A stretch of 64,000 nucleotides of DNA from assembly GCA_949290355.1 (NCBI GenBank), contig CASERN010000006.1, positions 1-64,000 on the forward strand, given 5' to 3'. Below, piece after piece: positions 17,523 to 26,529 of the stretch. The translations under genes were made by a program, and so were the position numbers. The stretch is from an uncultured bacterium (GTDB lineage Bacteria > Cyanobacteriota > Vampirovibrionia > Gastranaerophilales > Gastranaerophilaceae). The notes under the pieces are model-generated. The model searched no databases. It had not been told where the DNA came from and saw nothing but the letters and a program-made list of their open reading frames with translations. Each line of letters starts with the position of its first letter. The first letter of the stretch is position 1.

Positions 17523-19475
17523 TTATAATTCAATTAATACGCCCATTTTATCTTTGTCTACTTCTACAAGAGATTTGAAATCTCCGGCTTTTACCATATA
17601 CACATTGGCATTATCATGTCTTACTTGTATAGGATTAGTTACATTTTTGTCAAATTTTTTCAACACGAAAACTTCATCATTAACTTTACCGATTAAAGCC
17701 GATTTCCCATCTAAATTGACAATATAAAAACCTTTTTGATTATCAATATTGAATCCTGATTTTATGATTAATCCATTTAAGTAAGATGATTTATTGTTAT
17801 CTCTCATTGTTTTTATTGGATTTGTTTGAGAAATTACTGGTTGAGATGTTTGTTCAACTTTTGTTTTTGGTAAATCAAATTTTATAGCTTTATCTGCAGG
17901 ATTAGTTTCTGTTTGTTTTTCTTTATCCAATATTGAAAAATATTCATCTAAAGATGACATAATATATTCTTGAGGCTTGTATTTAAGTCTCTTTTTATCT
18001 ACATCTGCAATATCTAAGTTTGCATCTTTTAAACGTCTAGGATTAGTATGTAAAGCAGAATCTCCAAGTTTTATATTTTTTTGTTCATGAAGAGGTACTT
18101 CTACTTCATACTTTTTAAATCTGCTTTTAAGCTTATTTCTATCTGTCATTCTAAGAGAATTTGTATGTCTGTCAAAAGCTTTGAATTTTATCGCTTTTTG
18201 AATTTTTTCATCTTCACTTTGAACTTCAACTATTTCAGGTTCAATATCTAACCTGTCAGGCATTTCATTTAATAAATTTTCGAGTTCTTTACGTTTTAAT
18301 GTAACTTCAGTTGGTTCTGCAGGAGTTTTTATAAACGTGTAATTACCTTTTTTATTTCCTCTTGCAACTGGTTTTGCAGATTTATCAAGATACATTTGGT
18401 ATTTTTGTTGCCAATTAAGTTCGTTATTATTTACAATATGATTATATTTTGCTTTGCCAAGACTATTGTTATCCTGTTCAAGATCATAAATAAATGGTTT
18501 TTGTTCTCCTTTTACAGTGTTTTTAGCTCCAAATAATTTTTTCAAAACTATTAAACAAAGCAGTCCGAGAAATGCAAATTTAATTTTTTTAGGGATATGA
18601 GTATTTCCCTTTAAATGACTTTTAATTTTTGATAATAGGGAAACTTTATTAGTATTTTCAAGGGTATTAATGTCAGGAATATGCTCAGAAATGTTTATAT
18701 CAACGTTCTTAACCTCTTGAGGTTCTGTTTTAGGAACTTGTTCAACGATTTTTTCTTGTTTTACTTCATTAATAAGCTCTGCTAAATGTTGACGTCTGAC
18801 TTGTCTATCGTCTGAAGGCTGAGGTTGAATTTCTGTTAATTCTATTTTTGGAGCAACTTTTGGTTGATTTTCTTTTACTTTATTATTATTTTTAATAGAA
18901 TTTTGTTTTGTATTTTTGTCTTCTTTAGCTTTAATTTGTGTATTGCTTGATGAGATTTGTGCTTTATTAACAGTTATCTCTGTTTTTTGAACTTTAGTAT
19001 GCGATTCATGGTTAGGTGATATATTATTTTTTACTGCATTTGCTTGGGCTATTAAAGTATTATATTCTTTTTGTTCTGCAGTAACTGGTGCACTTTTTTG
19101 CATATGTGTTTTAATATCTAATGGTTTTGTTGTAATTAAAGTAACTTTAGTGTAACCTCCGTTTGTGTCATTTACGGTTTTTACATCAACATTAGATACT
19201 AAATCTTTTACCCCATTAAGACTAGAGCTGCTAAAGCCTGAACTTTGAACTTTAGGGATAAGTAAAACGTATTTATTATCAGATTTTTTTCTTACTAAAA
19301 CATTATCATTGTAGTTATTTGTTGTGAATAATGTTACATCAACCCCTTTGTTAGAGGTTCTTTTTAAATCAAGCTGTACGAGATTATTGCCACCATCAGC
19401 AAAGCCAATTATAGGAGTTGCTGCTATTGTAAGCAATAATGCAATACTGATAATATTAGATTTTTTTACTACCAT
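17523..19475 (-). CDS. Envelope protein with AMIN-like domain and one internal membrane helix
   Basis: A 650-residue protein. A signal sequence spans residues ~5-25. Residues ~30-125 resemble an AMIN domain (NLVQLDLKRTSNKGVDVTL..., repeated short beta strands), as found in secretin and amidase partners. A low-complexity Lys/Asn/Gln linker follows, then a transmembrane helix near 297-313 (FAFLGLLCLIVLKKLFG). A long polar tail contains repeated LRMTDRNK and PRRLKD-type segments and a short beta-rich end. The two hydrophobic segments suggest a protein that spans the inner membrane with both periplasmic and cytoplasmic parts. A type IV pilus or cell-wall role is possible but unproven. Confidence 0.6.
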   Translation of the reverse strand: MVVKKSNIISIALLLTIAATPIIGFADGGNNLVQLDLKRTSNKGVDVTLFTTNNYNDNVLVRKKSDNKYVLLIPKVQSSGFSSSSLNGVKDLVSNVDVKTVNDTNGGYTKVTLITTKPLDIKTHMQKSAPVTAEQKEYNTLIAQANAVKNNISPNHESHTKVQKTEITVNKAQISSSNTQIKAKEDKNTKQNSIKNNNKVKENQPKVAPKIELTEIQPQPSDDRQVRRQHLAELINEVKQEKIVEQVPKTEPQEVKNVDINISEHIPDINTLENTNKVSLLSKIKSHLKGNTHIPKKIKFAFLGLLCLIVLKKLFGAKNTVKGEQKPFIYDLEQDNNSLGKAKYNHIVNNNELNWQQKYQMYLDKSAKPVARGNKKGNYTFIKTPAEPTEVTLKRKELENLLNEMPDRLDIEPEIVEVQSEDEKIQKAIKFKAFDRHTNSLRMTDRNKLKSRFKKYEVEVPLHEQKNIKLGDSALHTNPRRLKDANLDIADVDKKRLKYKPQEYIMSSLDEYFSILDKEKQTETNPADKAIKFDLPKTKVEQTSQPVISQTNPIKTMRDNNKSSYLNGLIIKSGFNIDNQKGFYIVNLDGKSALIGKVNDEVFVLKKFDKNVTNPIQVRHDNANVYMVKAGDFKSLVEVDKDKMGVLIEL

Positions 19476-19561
19476 TTTCTACCGCTAAATTTTTCCCTAT
19501 AATATATATAATACTTTGAGATAAAAAAAATTGCCACTTTGTAAAAAAAATATACTTTTTA

Positions 19562-19570
19562 TGTTACAAT
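19562..19570 (+). promoter_or_regulatory. Candidate extended -10 promoter of era
   Basis: TGTTACAAT at 19562-19570 lies 7 nt before the era ATG, which has no Shine-Dalgarno sequence. A TTGTAA at 19539 is at a loose 20-bp spacing. Confidence 0.42.
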
Positions 19571-19577
19571 TGTTTCT

Positions 19578-20468
19578 ATGAAAAGTGGTTTTACAGCAAT
19601 AATAGGACGTCCAAATGTTGGGAAATCAACATTACTTAATCAAATTTTAGGACAAAAAATAGTTATTACAACTGATAAAGCGCAGACAACAAGAAAAAGA
19701 ATTAAGGGTATTTATACAACGGATAAGGGGCAAATCGTTTTTGTCGATACTCCAGGGGTGCATAAACCATTGAATAAGCTTGGTGAATTTTTGTTGGATG
19801 AATCAAAAATGGCTGTGCCTGATGCAGATTTAATTCTTTTTTTGGTGGATGGCTCAGAGCCTGCTGGCAAAGGTGATAGATGGATTGCGCAAAATCTTTT
19901 GCAAACAGATATACCTGTAATTATTGTAATGAACAAAGTTGATAAGCTGAAAAAGCCTGAAATTGTTGAAAAAAATTTATTAACATATAAATTACTTTTT
20001 GAAAAAAATTATCCTATTGTAAAAGTTTCAGCAAAAACCGGACGGAATATTGATACATTAATAAAAAATATTTATAAAAATCTTCCGAATGGAGATCTTT
20101 TATATCCAGAAGATGTTGTAACAGAAGAAACTATGAGAGATGTAACAGAAGAAGTTATCCGCGAAAAAATTCTATTGAATACTTCTGATGAAATTCCTCA
20201 TTCTGTTGCGGTTAAAATAGAAAGTTATACTGAAAGTGAAGATATTGATAGAATTTACGCAACTATATACTGTGAAACTAAAAGTCAAAAAGGTATTTTA
20301 ATCGGTAAAGGTGGAAATTTACTAAAAAAAATAGGGACAGAAGCCCGTCAGGATTTGGAAAATATTGTAGAGAAAAAAATATTTTTAGGTCTTGAAGTAA
20401 AGGTTGAAAAAGATTGGCGTAAAAAACAGTCATCGCTAAAGAATTTTGGTTACGAACAGGATAAATAA
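19578..20468 (+). CDS. era: GTPase Era
   Basis: A 296-residue ribosome-assembly GTPase that binds 16S rRNA near its 3' end. G1 is GRPNVGKST at residues ~9-17, G3 is DTPGVHKP near 57, G4 is NKVDK near 120. The C-terminal KH RNA-binding domain holds GKGGNLLKKIGTEAR near 237. Normal length. It is convergent with the gene at 20471-21139, only 2 bp away. Likely translated from a leaderless message, since the extended -10 box is 7 nt before the ATG. Confidence 0.96.
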   Translation: MKSGFTAIIGRPNVGKSTLLNQILGQKIVITTDKAQTTRKRIKGIYTTDKGQIVFVDTPGVHKPLNKLGEFLLDESKMAVPDADLILFLVDGSEPAGKGDRWIAQNLLQTDIPVIIVMNKVDKLKKPEIVEKNLLTYKLLFEKNYPIVKVSAKTGRNIDTLIKNIYKNLPNGDLLYPEDVVTEETMRDVTEEVIREKILLNTSDEIPHSVAVKIESYTESEDIDRIYATIYCETKSQKGILIGKGGNLLKKIGTEARQDLENIVEKKIFLGLEVKVEKDWRKKQSSLKNFGYEQDK

Positions 20469-20470
20469 TT

Positions 20471-21139
20471 TTATAATTCCAATGTCTTTAGTAAATCGAT
20501 TTCCCTTTTGTTACTTGTTGACGAAGTTTTTATTATACTATTTAATTTTTCCATTACTTTTTCGGTTCTTTCTCTGTCTGTGCGCATCGCAACAAGATTA
20601 TTTTCTCCTCCTATTTGTTTAAATCCAAGACGTGAATATCTTGATACCGTATCAAATGGTCCATTGACTATTGCTGATAAATCAATAAGTATTGCTTTAT
20701 TTTCTAAAAAATCAGAAAACATTTGTTTTAATAAAGTTTGTCCTGCAAGTATAACTTTTTTCCCTTTTTCAATTGGCCATGTGCAAATGCAATCCAGGTT
20801 ATATTTGTTTTCACCTGTTTGAAATGTTATTATTCCGCAAGGTTTTTTGTCTTTCGCTGCAATTATACATTTGCTGTTTTTATTTAAAGCTTTATCAATC
20901 GCAAGTTTAAATACTTTTTGCCATACAAAAAATTCAGATTCTGTAATTCTTGAATTAGGCATTAGCTCATTCATTTTGATAGTATTTCTTAATTTATTAA
21001 GGAAAGTTCTATCATTAGGGGTGATTTGATATAAATCTATTTTAGTTTCAGTATTTTTAATTAAATTAGTTGATTTTGCAATATTTATCCCTTTGAATTG
21101 AGGACTTGAGCCTGTTTGAAAGTTGTTTTTTATTTGCAT
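20471..21139 (-). CDS. GNAT-like protein with N-terminal Q-F-K-G tail
   Basis: A 222-residue protein. Residues 1-18 form an N/S-rich tail ending in PQFKG, like the NFTG and NFKG tails of two other proteins in the window. Residues ~35-195 look like a divergent GNAT acetyltransferase: an initial helix-rich part, CIIAAKDKKPCGIITFQ (strand-turn-strand), and a late YSRLGFKQIGG that matches the GNAT motif in which a Tyr-x3-GF segment follows the acetyl-CoA site. The acetyl-CoA loop itself is poorly conserved. Substrate unknown. Confidence 0.6.
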   Translation of the reverse strand: MQIKNNFQTGSSPQFKGINIAKSTNLIKNTETKIDLYQITPNDRTFLNKLRNTIKMNELMPNSRITESEFFVWQKVFKLAIDKALNKNSKCIIAAKDKKPCGIITFQTGENKYNLDCICTWPIEKGKKVILAGQTLLKQMFSDFLENKAILIDLSAIVNGPFDTVSRYSRLGFKQIGGENNLVAMRTDRERTEKVMEKLNSIIKTSSTSNKREIDLLKTLEL

Positions 21140-21227
21140 AAAATTTTCCCTATTGCTTTTTAACAGATAGGAAGTCTTAAAAATTTTTAAATTTGCCTCA
21201 ATTTGAAGTTTTTTTAAGCTGTTGATT

Positions 21228-21923
21228 TTAAATATTTAATTTATATCCGCCGCCATAGATTGTTTCGATATATTTTTTACCATTAGCAATTTTATCTATT
21301 TTGCTTCTTAAATGTCTTATATGAACTCTGATAGTTTCTATGTCATCATCAGGAGCATATCCCCATATATCTTTTAAGATTTGAGAAGAGGACACCATAT
21401 TCCCATGATTCTGGAATAGCAAATTAAATATTTCAAATTCTATAGGTGTAAGTTTAGCTGTTTTTTCATTAATTTTAATTGTATATAATTCAGGGAGCAA
21501 TGTGATTTCTCCAAGAGTCAATATTTCTCTTGTAGAAGCGCTTTCGGGGATTTGTCTTGTCCTTTTTAATAAAGCTCTTACTCGAACTTGCAACTCCTCC
21601 ATTTCAAAAGGTTTTACAAGATAATCATCTACTCCTATATTAAAGCCGTTAACTTTATCATTTATTTGAGAAAGAGCTGTGAGCATCAATATTGGAATAT
21701 TTTTAGTATTTTCATTCTTTCTGATTCTTTGGGCTACTGTAAAACCATCTACATCAGGCATCATTACATCTAATACAACAAGAGATGGAAGTTCTTGTTT
21801 GCATAGAGCGAATCCTTTTATTCCGTCAAATGCTTGAATAACTTTGTATCCGCATAACTCCAAGTTTACTTTAATAAGTTCATTTATTGCTAAGTCATCA
21901 TCAATAACAAGAATTTTATTCAT
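21228..21923 (-). CDS. OmpR/PhoB-type response regulator
   Basis: A 231-residue two-component regulator. The receiver domain (residues 1-~120) has the acidic pair DDD near the start, the phosphoacceptor Asp in VLDVMMPDVDG near residue 52, TAL near 83 and VKPF near 105. The C-terminal winged-helix domain has LTPIEFEIFNLLFQN and IRVHIRHLRSKID, ending with IYGGGYKLN. No histidine kinase is adjacent, so it is an orphan here. There is no ribosome binding site; TATAAA and TAAAAT lie 6-8 nt before the ATG. Confidence 0.94.
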   Translation of the reverse strand: MNKILVIDDDLAINELIKVNLELCGYKVIQAFDGIKGFALCKQELPSLVVLDVMMPDVDGFTVAQRIRKNENTKNIPILMLTALSQINDKVNGFNIGVDDYLVKPFEMEELQVRVRALLKRTRQIPESASTREILTLGEITLLPELYTIKINEKTAKLTPIEFEIFNLLFQNHGNMVSSSQILKDIWGYAPDDDIETIRVHIRHLRSKIDKIANGKKYIETIYGGGYKLNI

Positions 21924-22164
21924 ATTTGAATTTTATATTTAAAAAATAAAAAATACAACAGCTATTGTTAAAAAATCTTAATAAAAATAGCCTGTTTGAA
22001 TGATACAATATTTTTGATTTTCAGGCATATTGTTTTGAAAAGATTTGTAAAAAAATTTTTTTTAAGTGTTAATATTACAAATTTTCGGATTTTTATTGTA
22101 ATATGTTTATTGCGTAAGCAAATTTTTTAGGTAGATAAATATACATTAATAGGAGGCACATGAA

Positions 22165-22620
22165 TTGGCAGTAACTTCACCATTTACAACGTTTAAGGAA
22201 AACGGCAAGAAAGAAATCCACTTAGGACAGCACGTTTTAGCAGAATTTTTTGAATGTGATCCAAACACATTAAATAGTTTAGAAAAAGTAGAAAAATATA
22301 TGGTGGATGCCGCCTTGGAATGTGGTGCAACTATTGTTCAAAAATGTTTCCATATGTTTAACCCTTATGGAGTATCAGGAGTTGTGATTATCTCAGAAAG
22401 TCATTTAGCTATTCATACTTGGCCAGAATTAGGTTATGCAGCTGTTGATTTATTTACTTGCGGAGATAAATGCGATCCAAAAATTTCTTATGAATTCTTG
22501 AAAGAAAAATTCAATTCTAAAAAAGCGACTTTTTCAGAATTAAAAAGAGGTATCATTGATGAAGAAACTCTAAAAGTCGCAGAAAAACCATTTGAAATAA
22601 TGCAGCAATTTGCTGATTAA
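22165..22620 (+). CDS. speD: S-adenosylmethionine decarboxylase proenzyme
   Basis: A 151-residue SpeH-type enzyme that decarboxylates SAM to supply the aminopropyl group for spermidine. [12 protein letters not shown] near residue 70 contains the Ser at which the proenzyme self-cleaves to form the pyruvoyl cofactor; CGDKCDP and the preceding Cys are also conserved. The start is a TTG 8 nt after AGGAGG. An ATG at 22160, between the two, would give only a four-codon peptide (M-N-W-Q-stop). It is a single gene, with no spermidine synthase nearby, and is followed by a strong terminator. Confidence 0.93.
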   Translation: MAVTSPFTTFKENGKKEIHLGQHVLAEFFECDPNTLNSLEKVEKYMVDAALECGATIVQKCFHMFNPYGVSGVVIISESHLAIHTWPELGYAAVDLFTCGDKCDPKISYEFLKEKFNSKKATFSELKRGIIDEETLKVAEKPFEIMQQFAD

Positions 22621-22649
22621 TAGATATATCTATTTCAAATGCTATAAAA

Positions 22650-22693
22650 CAATATAAAGAAGCCGCAATAATTTCTGCGGCTTCTTTATATTG
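22650..22693 (+). terminator. Long hairpin terminator after speD
   Basis: A perfect 18-bp stem (22650-22667 with 22676-22693) and an 8-nt loop follow speD. The tail after the stem is only weakly T-rich, so part of its role may be 3'-end protection. Confidence 0.8.
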
Positions 22694-22773
22694 TTAAATC
22701 ATGTAAAAAATTTGACTTAATTACATGACATTAGACGTCTCTTTTTGTATTATTTAGCTAATAGGGGGTAGAA

Positions 22774-23253
22774 ATGCCGGAAGATTTAATTGAAAAAAAA
22801 TCAAATTTTGATTTAACATCAAGAAGTGCTTTTTCTAATGATGAAGAAGTTTTTACATCTCGCTCTTATGCGGCGTTATTAGCTAAAAATATAATACCTT
22901 ATTCTCATAGAAAATTAGCTGATAATTATGTTATTATAAAGCGAGTTTTCAAATTTCAGGCTGTTATGCCAAGAATATCCAATACAGAGAAAGCGCTTTT
23001 GGCTAAATACGATTTTAATACCCTTGAATATACGACTGTAAAACAGATGTATGAAGAACTTGCTCTTTTGCAAAAATGGTCTGTTTCTAATGATGAAAAA
23101 TTAAGAAAAGATTCTGATGCAATCTTAGAAATAAGAACTAAAGAGTTAAAATTTATTGTTGCGACAAGTTATGCAAATATTTCTAATGAAATATATAAAG
23201 GTTATTTAGCACTGGAAAATTACTTTACTGAAATCAGTAAATATAATGATTAG
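22774..23253 (+). CDS. Conserved-looking protein of unknown function
   Basis: A 159-residue soluble protein, charged and probably all-helical, with no recognised domain. Features seen: an RSYAALLAKNIIPYSHRKLADNY stretch split by polar residues around 30-50, and a helical C-terminal half. A strong purine-rich site (AGGGGG) precedes the ATG. It has a free-standing position between the speD terminator and a divergent helix-turn-helix gene. No function assigned. Confidence 0.6.
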   Translation: MPEDLIEKKSNFDLTSRSAFSNDEEVFTSRSYAALLAKNIIPYSHRKLADNYVIIKRVFKFQAVMPRISNTEKALLAKYDFNTLEYTTVKQMYEELALLQKWSVSNDEKLRKDSDAILEIRTKELKFIVATSYANISNEIYKGYLALENYFTEISKYND

Positions 23254-23300
23254 TCGAAATATTAGTATTCAAAAATATAAAACAAAATAAAACTAAAAAA

Positions 23301-23624
23301 TTATTCATTAATTGTTGCTTTTATAATTTTGTAGATTGTTTCTATTTTCTGTTTATCCTTTAAGTTTTGAACATCTGCAATAATTTCATTTACTAAATCT
23401 TCTTGAGATTTTATATGTTCTATTGCAAACAACTCAGAGCTTGTAACGTCTAGAACATCAAGTATTTTTTCAAGAGTATCTGCAGTTAGAAAGTTTTCAC
23501 CTGTTTCAATCCCACTCAAAGTTCGTGTTGCAATATTAATTTTTTCTGCAAATTGTTCTTGTGTAAGCCCTTCTTTAAGTCTTAATCTTTTTATTTTTGC
23601 ACCGAGCTGCTTTTTTATGTTCAT
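23301..23624 (-). CDS. XRE-family helix-turn-helix regulator
   Basis: A 107-residue protein. Residues ~5-62 are an HTH_3/Cro-CI domain (LGAKIKRLRLKEGLTQEQFAEKI, TRTLSGIETG, TADTLEKILDVLDV). The remaining ~45 residues are charged helix and could mediate dimerisation. An AGAGG site precedes the ATG. It faces away from the 201-residue gene across a 264-bp region that contains an inverted repeat, so it may control itself and that gene. Such small XRE proteins can be phage repressors, but no phage gene lies next to it. Confidence 0.88.
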   Translation of the reverse strand: MNIKKQLGAKIKRLRLKEGLTQEQFAEKINIATRTLSGIETGENFLTADTLEKILDVLDVTSSELFAIEHIKSQEDLVNEIIADVQNLKDKQKIETIYKIIKATINE

Positions 23625-23696
23625 GATATTTAACCTCTAATTTATTCTAAAAGATAACCTTATATATCAAAATGAGATTAAAATGATAAAAATTTG

Positions 23697-23730
23697 AATA
23701 TCTAACTATCTAATATCAGGTCTAGATATT
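23697..23730. promoter_or_regulatory. Inverted repeat, possible XRE operator
   Basis: AATATCTA at 23697-23704 and its complement TAGATATT at 23723-23730, in the 264-bp region between the divergent XRE gene and the 201-residue gene. The rest of this region is AT-rich, with a TTGATA-containing promoter-like stretch near 23763 and no visible gene. In DNA this AT-rich, 8-bp arms can arise by chance. Confidence 0.25.
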
Positions 23731-23888
23731 GTATTATTAAGAAATGTAAACTGTTAAAACCCTTGATATATAGTGTATATAAAAAATATATGATATTTAA
23801 TCTCTAATATTTTGCAATTTACGATATTAAAATGTTTTTATATAAATGTAAGATGTAGTTATTAAAAGATATTAAAGGAGATTGTATT

Positions 23889-24494
23889 ATGACTGAACCA
23901 GTAAAGATTATGACATTTGGTGGAGCTAAATTTGATAAAAATCAAGTTGAATCCTCAAATACTGTAAAGAAAAATGGCAGAACTTATTATGTTGTAAATT
24001 TTAAAACCGGAGCGCAAGTTCAATACCCAGCACAGGCAAAAGGCAATAATGCATCAATTGATATAGGGCGAGGTGAGGCTGCAAACACCGTTGGATCTGT
24101 TAGTGAAGGGGCTGGAATGGCACAACTTTATGATAAAGTGAATAAAGGGAAATCCGGTTATAAAGATTTAAAAACCGGAGAAGGTATTATTACGCAAAAA
24201 GCTGATAAGTATATTATTTCTCAATTTTGGGGATTAGAATTTACCGGTTCTAAGAAACCAGATAATGTAATTTTAAAGGGTTGTACAAGTTGCAAAGTTG
24301 ATACTCGTGGTGGTAACTCGCTTGCTCGAGATGAAGTTACATTAGAAAGATCTGGAAAATTTGTATCACAGCACAATGAAGTTATAATGGATGCTAAAGA
24401 TAGAACTGATGAAGTAAATGGTATTACCATAACAAATAGCTCAATGGGTGCAGGTATACACCATGAAGGTGATAATAGAGACAAATTAAAATAA
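23889..24494 (+). CDS. Glycine-rich beta-type protein of unknown function
   Basis: A 201-residue protein without a signal peptide or membrane helix. Strand-turn patterns repeat through the sequence (TFGGAKFDKNQVES, TYYVVNFKTGAQVQYP, KADKYIISQFWGLEFTG, VILKGCTSCKVDTRGG, VNGITITNSSMGAGIHHEG), suggesting a beta-rich or beta-helix-like fold. It has a strong AAAGGAG site before the ATG and its own terminator, so it is probably a well-expressed single gene. No family recognised. Confidence 0.6.
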   Translation: MTEPVKIMTFGGAKFDKNQVESSNTVKKNGRTYYVVNFKTGAQVQYPAQAKGNNASIDIGRGEAANTVGSVSEGAGMAQLYDKVNKGKSGYKDLKTGEGIITQKADKYIISQFWGLEFTGSKKPDNVILKGCTSCKVDTRGGNSLARDEVTLERSGKFVSQHNEVIMDAKDRTDEVNGITITNSSMGAGIHHEGDNRDKLK

Positions 24495-24501
24495 TATAAT
24501 A

Positions 24502-24533
24502 AAACGATGACTTGATAATTCAAGTCATCGTTT
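24502..24533. terminator. Bidirectional terminator between convergent genes
   Basis: A perfect 14-bp stem (24502-24515 with 24520-24533) and a 4-nt loop, with short T runs on both strands. It serves the 201-residue gene on the plus strand and rpsP on the minus strand. Confidence 0.85.
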
Positions 24534-24554
24534 ATAAATTTATATTTTATGTTG

Positions 24555-24926
24555 TTATGCTTCAGCAGTTTCTTCTGTTGATGCTTGAGCAGCTTCAGCT
24601 TCTGCAGCAGCTTTTGCTTCTGCTTCTGCTTGAGCCTTAGCTTGAGCTTTTTTAGAAAGTTTTACAGTTTCTTTTTTTACGTAATTTAAAGTGCCATCAT
24701 CGTTACAGTTTTTGATAAGGTAAGCAACTGTCTCAGTAGGTTGAGCACCTTTTTTAACCCATTCTAAAGCTGCAGCTTTGTCTAATTGCATAACTTTAGT
24801 TTTTGGATTGTAATGACCTAATTCTTGAACAGGTCTTCCTTCACGTTTTGTAGTTGAATTAATTACGATAATTCTGTATGATGGAGCTTTTTTAGCGCCT
24901 AATCTTTTTAATCTGATTTTTAACAT
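24555..24926 (-). CDS. rpsP: 30S ribosomal protein S16
   Basis: A 123-residue ribosomal protein. The N-terminal ~80 residues are standard S16 (MLKIRLKRLGAKKAPSYRI, VQELGHYNPKT, WVKKGAQPTETVAYLI). A ~40-residue Ala/Glu/Lys extension, with alternating KAQAEAEAKAAAE-type runs, follows and is longer than in most bacteria. It is monocistronic here; the usual partners rimM, trmD and rplS are not adjacent. Upstream lies a 200-bp region with two hairpins that may be its 5' leader. Confidence 0.96.
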   Translation of the reverse strand: MLKIRLKRLGAKKAPSYRIIVINSTTKREGRPVQELGHYNPKTKVMQLDKAAALEWVKKGAQPTETVAYLIKNCNDDGTLNYVKKETVKLSKKAQAKAQAEAEAKAAAEAEAAQASTEETAEA

Positions 24927-25012
24927 TTTGTTTTCCCTTATTTTATTTAATATTCTGTATTTTTGTCGGAGTTATCACTCAACGCAGCCGCCGCTTTGTG
25001 TGCTAGCCCCTT

Positions 25013-25085
25013 GAATAAGGCTAAGAGGAATTGCCTTATTCCATCTTCATCAAAGCACAAAATACTTTACTAATCAAGTGCTTTG
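25013..25085. other. Structured intergenic region between rpsP and the ATPase gene
   Basis: Two perfect hairpins stand in a comparatively GC-rich stretch: GAATAAGGC (25013-25021) with GCCTTATTC (25033-25041), and CAAAGCAC (25051-25058) with GTGCTTTG (25078-25085). They could be an rpsP 5' leader on the minus strand or a small RNA on either strand. It does not look like tRNA or SRP RNA. Confidence 0.4.
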
Positions 25086-25093
25086 TTAACAAA

Positions 25094-25121
25094 TTGAAAA
25101 AAACTTATTAAACGATATAAT
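25094..25121 (+). promoter_or_regulatory. Candidate leaderless promoter of the type III ATPase gene
   Basis: TTGAAA at 25094-25099 and TATAAT at 25116-25121 are 16 bp apart, with 6 nt (AAAATT) to the ATG at 25128 and no Shine-Dalgarno sequence. Confidence 0.6.
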
Positions 25122-25127
25122 AAAATT

Positions 25128-26474
25128 ATGGATGGATTAGATACAAGCAAGCTTGATGATTTAAAACAAAAAGTTAAGAATAAGTTAGAAGAGACAGAAT
25201 TATTCCGTTTCAAAGGATCTGTATCTAAGCTTTTAGGGTTAACAGTTGAGGTTAAATTACCAGGTTTAAAAGTTGGCGACTTATGTTATATCGAGACTAA
25301 AGACGGGAGGAAAAAACCTGCAGAGGTTCAGGCTTTTAAAGGAGAAGTCGCTCAATTACTTTTGTTATATGACGGAGAAGGTATTGGCCAAGGCAGCTTG
25401 GTTACATCTACAGGAAGACCTATTACGATACCTGTTGGGGACTTTTTGCTTGGACGTTTGATTAATCCTATGGGAGAGCCAATAGATGGTAGACCGCTAG
25501 ATACAACGGGTGCAACGTGGCGCCCAGTAGAGGGCCCCCCGCCAGGCCCTTTTGAAAGACCTATTATAACTGAAATTTTTTCAACAGGAGTAAGAGCTAT
25601 AGATAGTTGTATGACTATGGGCTGCGGACAGCGTCTTGGATTATTTGCAGGATCTGGGGTGGGTAAAAGTACTCTTTTGGGTATGATAGCCAGAAATTCA
25701 GATGCTGATGTAAACGTTGTAGCATTGATTGGTGAACGTGGTCGTGAGGTTAAAGAGTTTGTAGAAGATTCTTTGGGTGAAAAAGGTATGGCTAAATCGG
25801 TTTTAGTCTGTTCTACAGGGGATCAGCCTCCTTTGATTCGTCAAAAAGCTTTGCTTACAGCTACTGCAGTATGTGAATATTTTAGAGATCAAGGGAAAAA
25901 AGTTTTTTTAATGACTGATACAGTTACACGTTGTGCTATGGCTGGTCGTGAGGTTGGTTTGTCTCTAGGAGAACCGCCTACAATGAAAGGGTATCCTCCA
26001 TCAATTTTTTCTTGGCTTCAAAAAGTTTTGGAAAGAGCAGGAAATAGTCCAAAAGGCTCAGTAACTGCATTGTATACAGTTTTGATGGAAGGTGATGATA
26101 TTTCTGATCCTATTGTAGATATTGTTCGTGGTATTGTAGACGGGCATATATTTCTATCAAGAAAAGTTGCTGAAATGAATCATTACCCGGCAATTGATGT
26201 TTTGGGGAGTATTTCAAGGCTTATGTCTTCCATTGTAACTCCCGAACACAGGGAAGCTGCAGGTAAAATGCGTGCGATTATGGCTTTGTACCGTGAAAAC
26301 AAAGATTTGATTGATGTTGGAATGTATCAACCAGGGACAAATCCAAAGTTAGATATAGCAATTGAAATGATGCCCAAAATTAATGCATTCTTACAACAAA
26401 GAACTTCTGATATTGTAAGTATGGATACTACTGTAAGTACTTTAGTAGATATGATGCGAGGGGTTGAGATTTAA
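25128..26474 (+). CDS. FliI/SctN-family type III secretion ATPase
   Basis: A 448-residue RecA-fold hexameric ATPase that energises unfolding and entry of substrates in flagellar and injectisome export. Seen: an N-terminal beta-barrel region (1-~95), GRPLDTTG and GPPPGPFERP, Walker A GLFAGSGVGKST near 172-183, GERGREVKEF near 203, DTVTRCAMAGREVGLSLGEPPTMKGYPPS split over 260-290, and DPIVDIVRGIVDGHIFLSR near 325. The GEPP..GYPPS block separates it from F1/V-type ATPases and Rho. It stands alone, with no FliH, FliJ or other export gene adjacent, and seems to have its own leaderless promoter. A soluble FlhA-C protein occurs ~13 kb away. Confidence 0.9.
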   Translation: MDGLDTSKLDDLKQKVKNKLEETELFRFKGSVSKLLGLTVEVKLPGLKVGDLCYIETKDGRKKPAEVQAFKGEVAQLLLLYDGEGIGQGSLVTSTGRPITIPVGDFLLGRLINPMGEPIDGRPLDTTGATWRPVEGPPPGPFERPIITEIFSTGVRAIDSCMTMGCGQRLGLFAGSGVGKSTLLGMIARNSDADVNVVALIGERGREVKEFVEDSLGEKGMAKSVLVCSTGDQPPLIRQKALLTATAVCEYFRDQGKKVFLMTDTVTRCAMAGREVGLSLGEPPTMKGYPPSIFSWLQKVLERAGNSPKGSVTALYTVLMEGDDISDPIVDIVRGIVDGHIFLSRKVAEMNHYPAIDVLGSISRLMSSIVTPEHREAAGKMRAIMALYRENKDLIDVGMYQPGTNPKLDIAIEMMPKINAFLQQRTSDIVSMDTTVSTLVDMMRGVEI

Positions 26475-26529
26475 TTCCTGCCTTAAATTAATTATTTTGT
26501 GGTACAATTTTCCTGAAAGGAATATGTAT

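Noticed and set aside
23301-24494. XRE regulator and 201-residue protein as an immunity or defence module
   Set aside because: The second protein has no toxin, nuclease or phage-defence motif, and the inverted repeat between them is weak.
24930-25090. tRNA or signal recognition particle RNA in the region upstream of rpsP
   Set aside because: No T-loop GTTCRANNC and no GGAAGCAGCC-type SRP core; only two simple hairpins are present.
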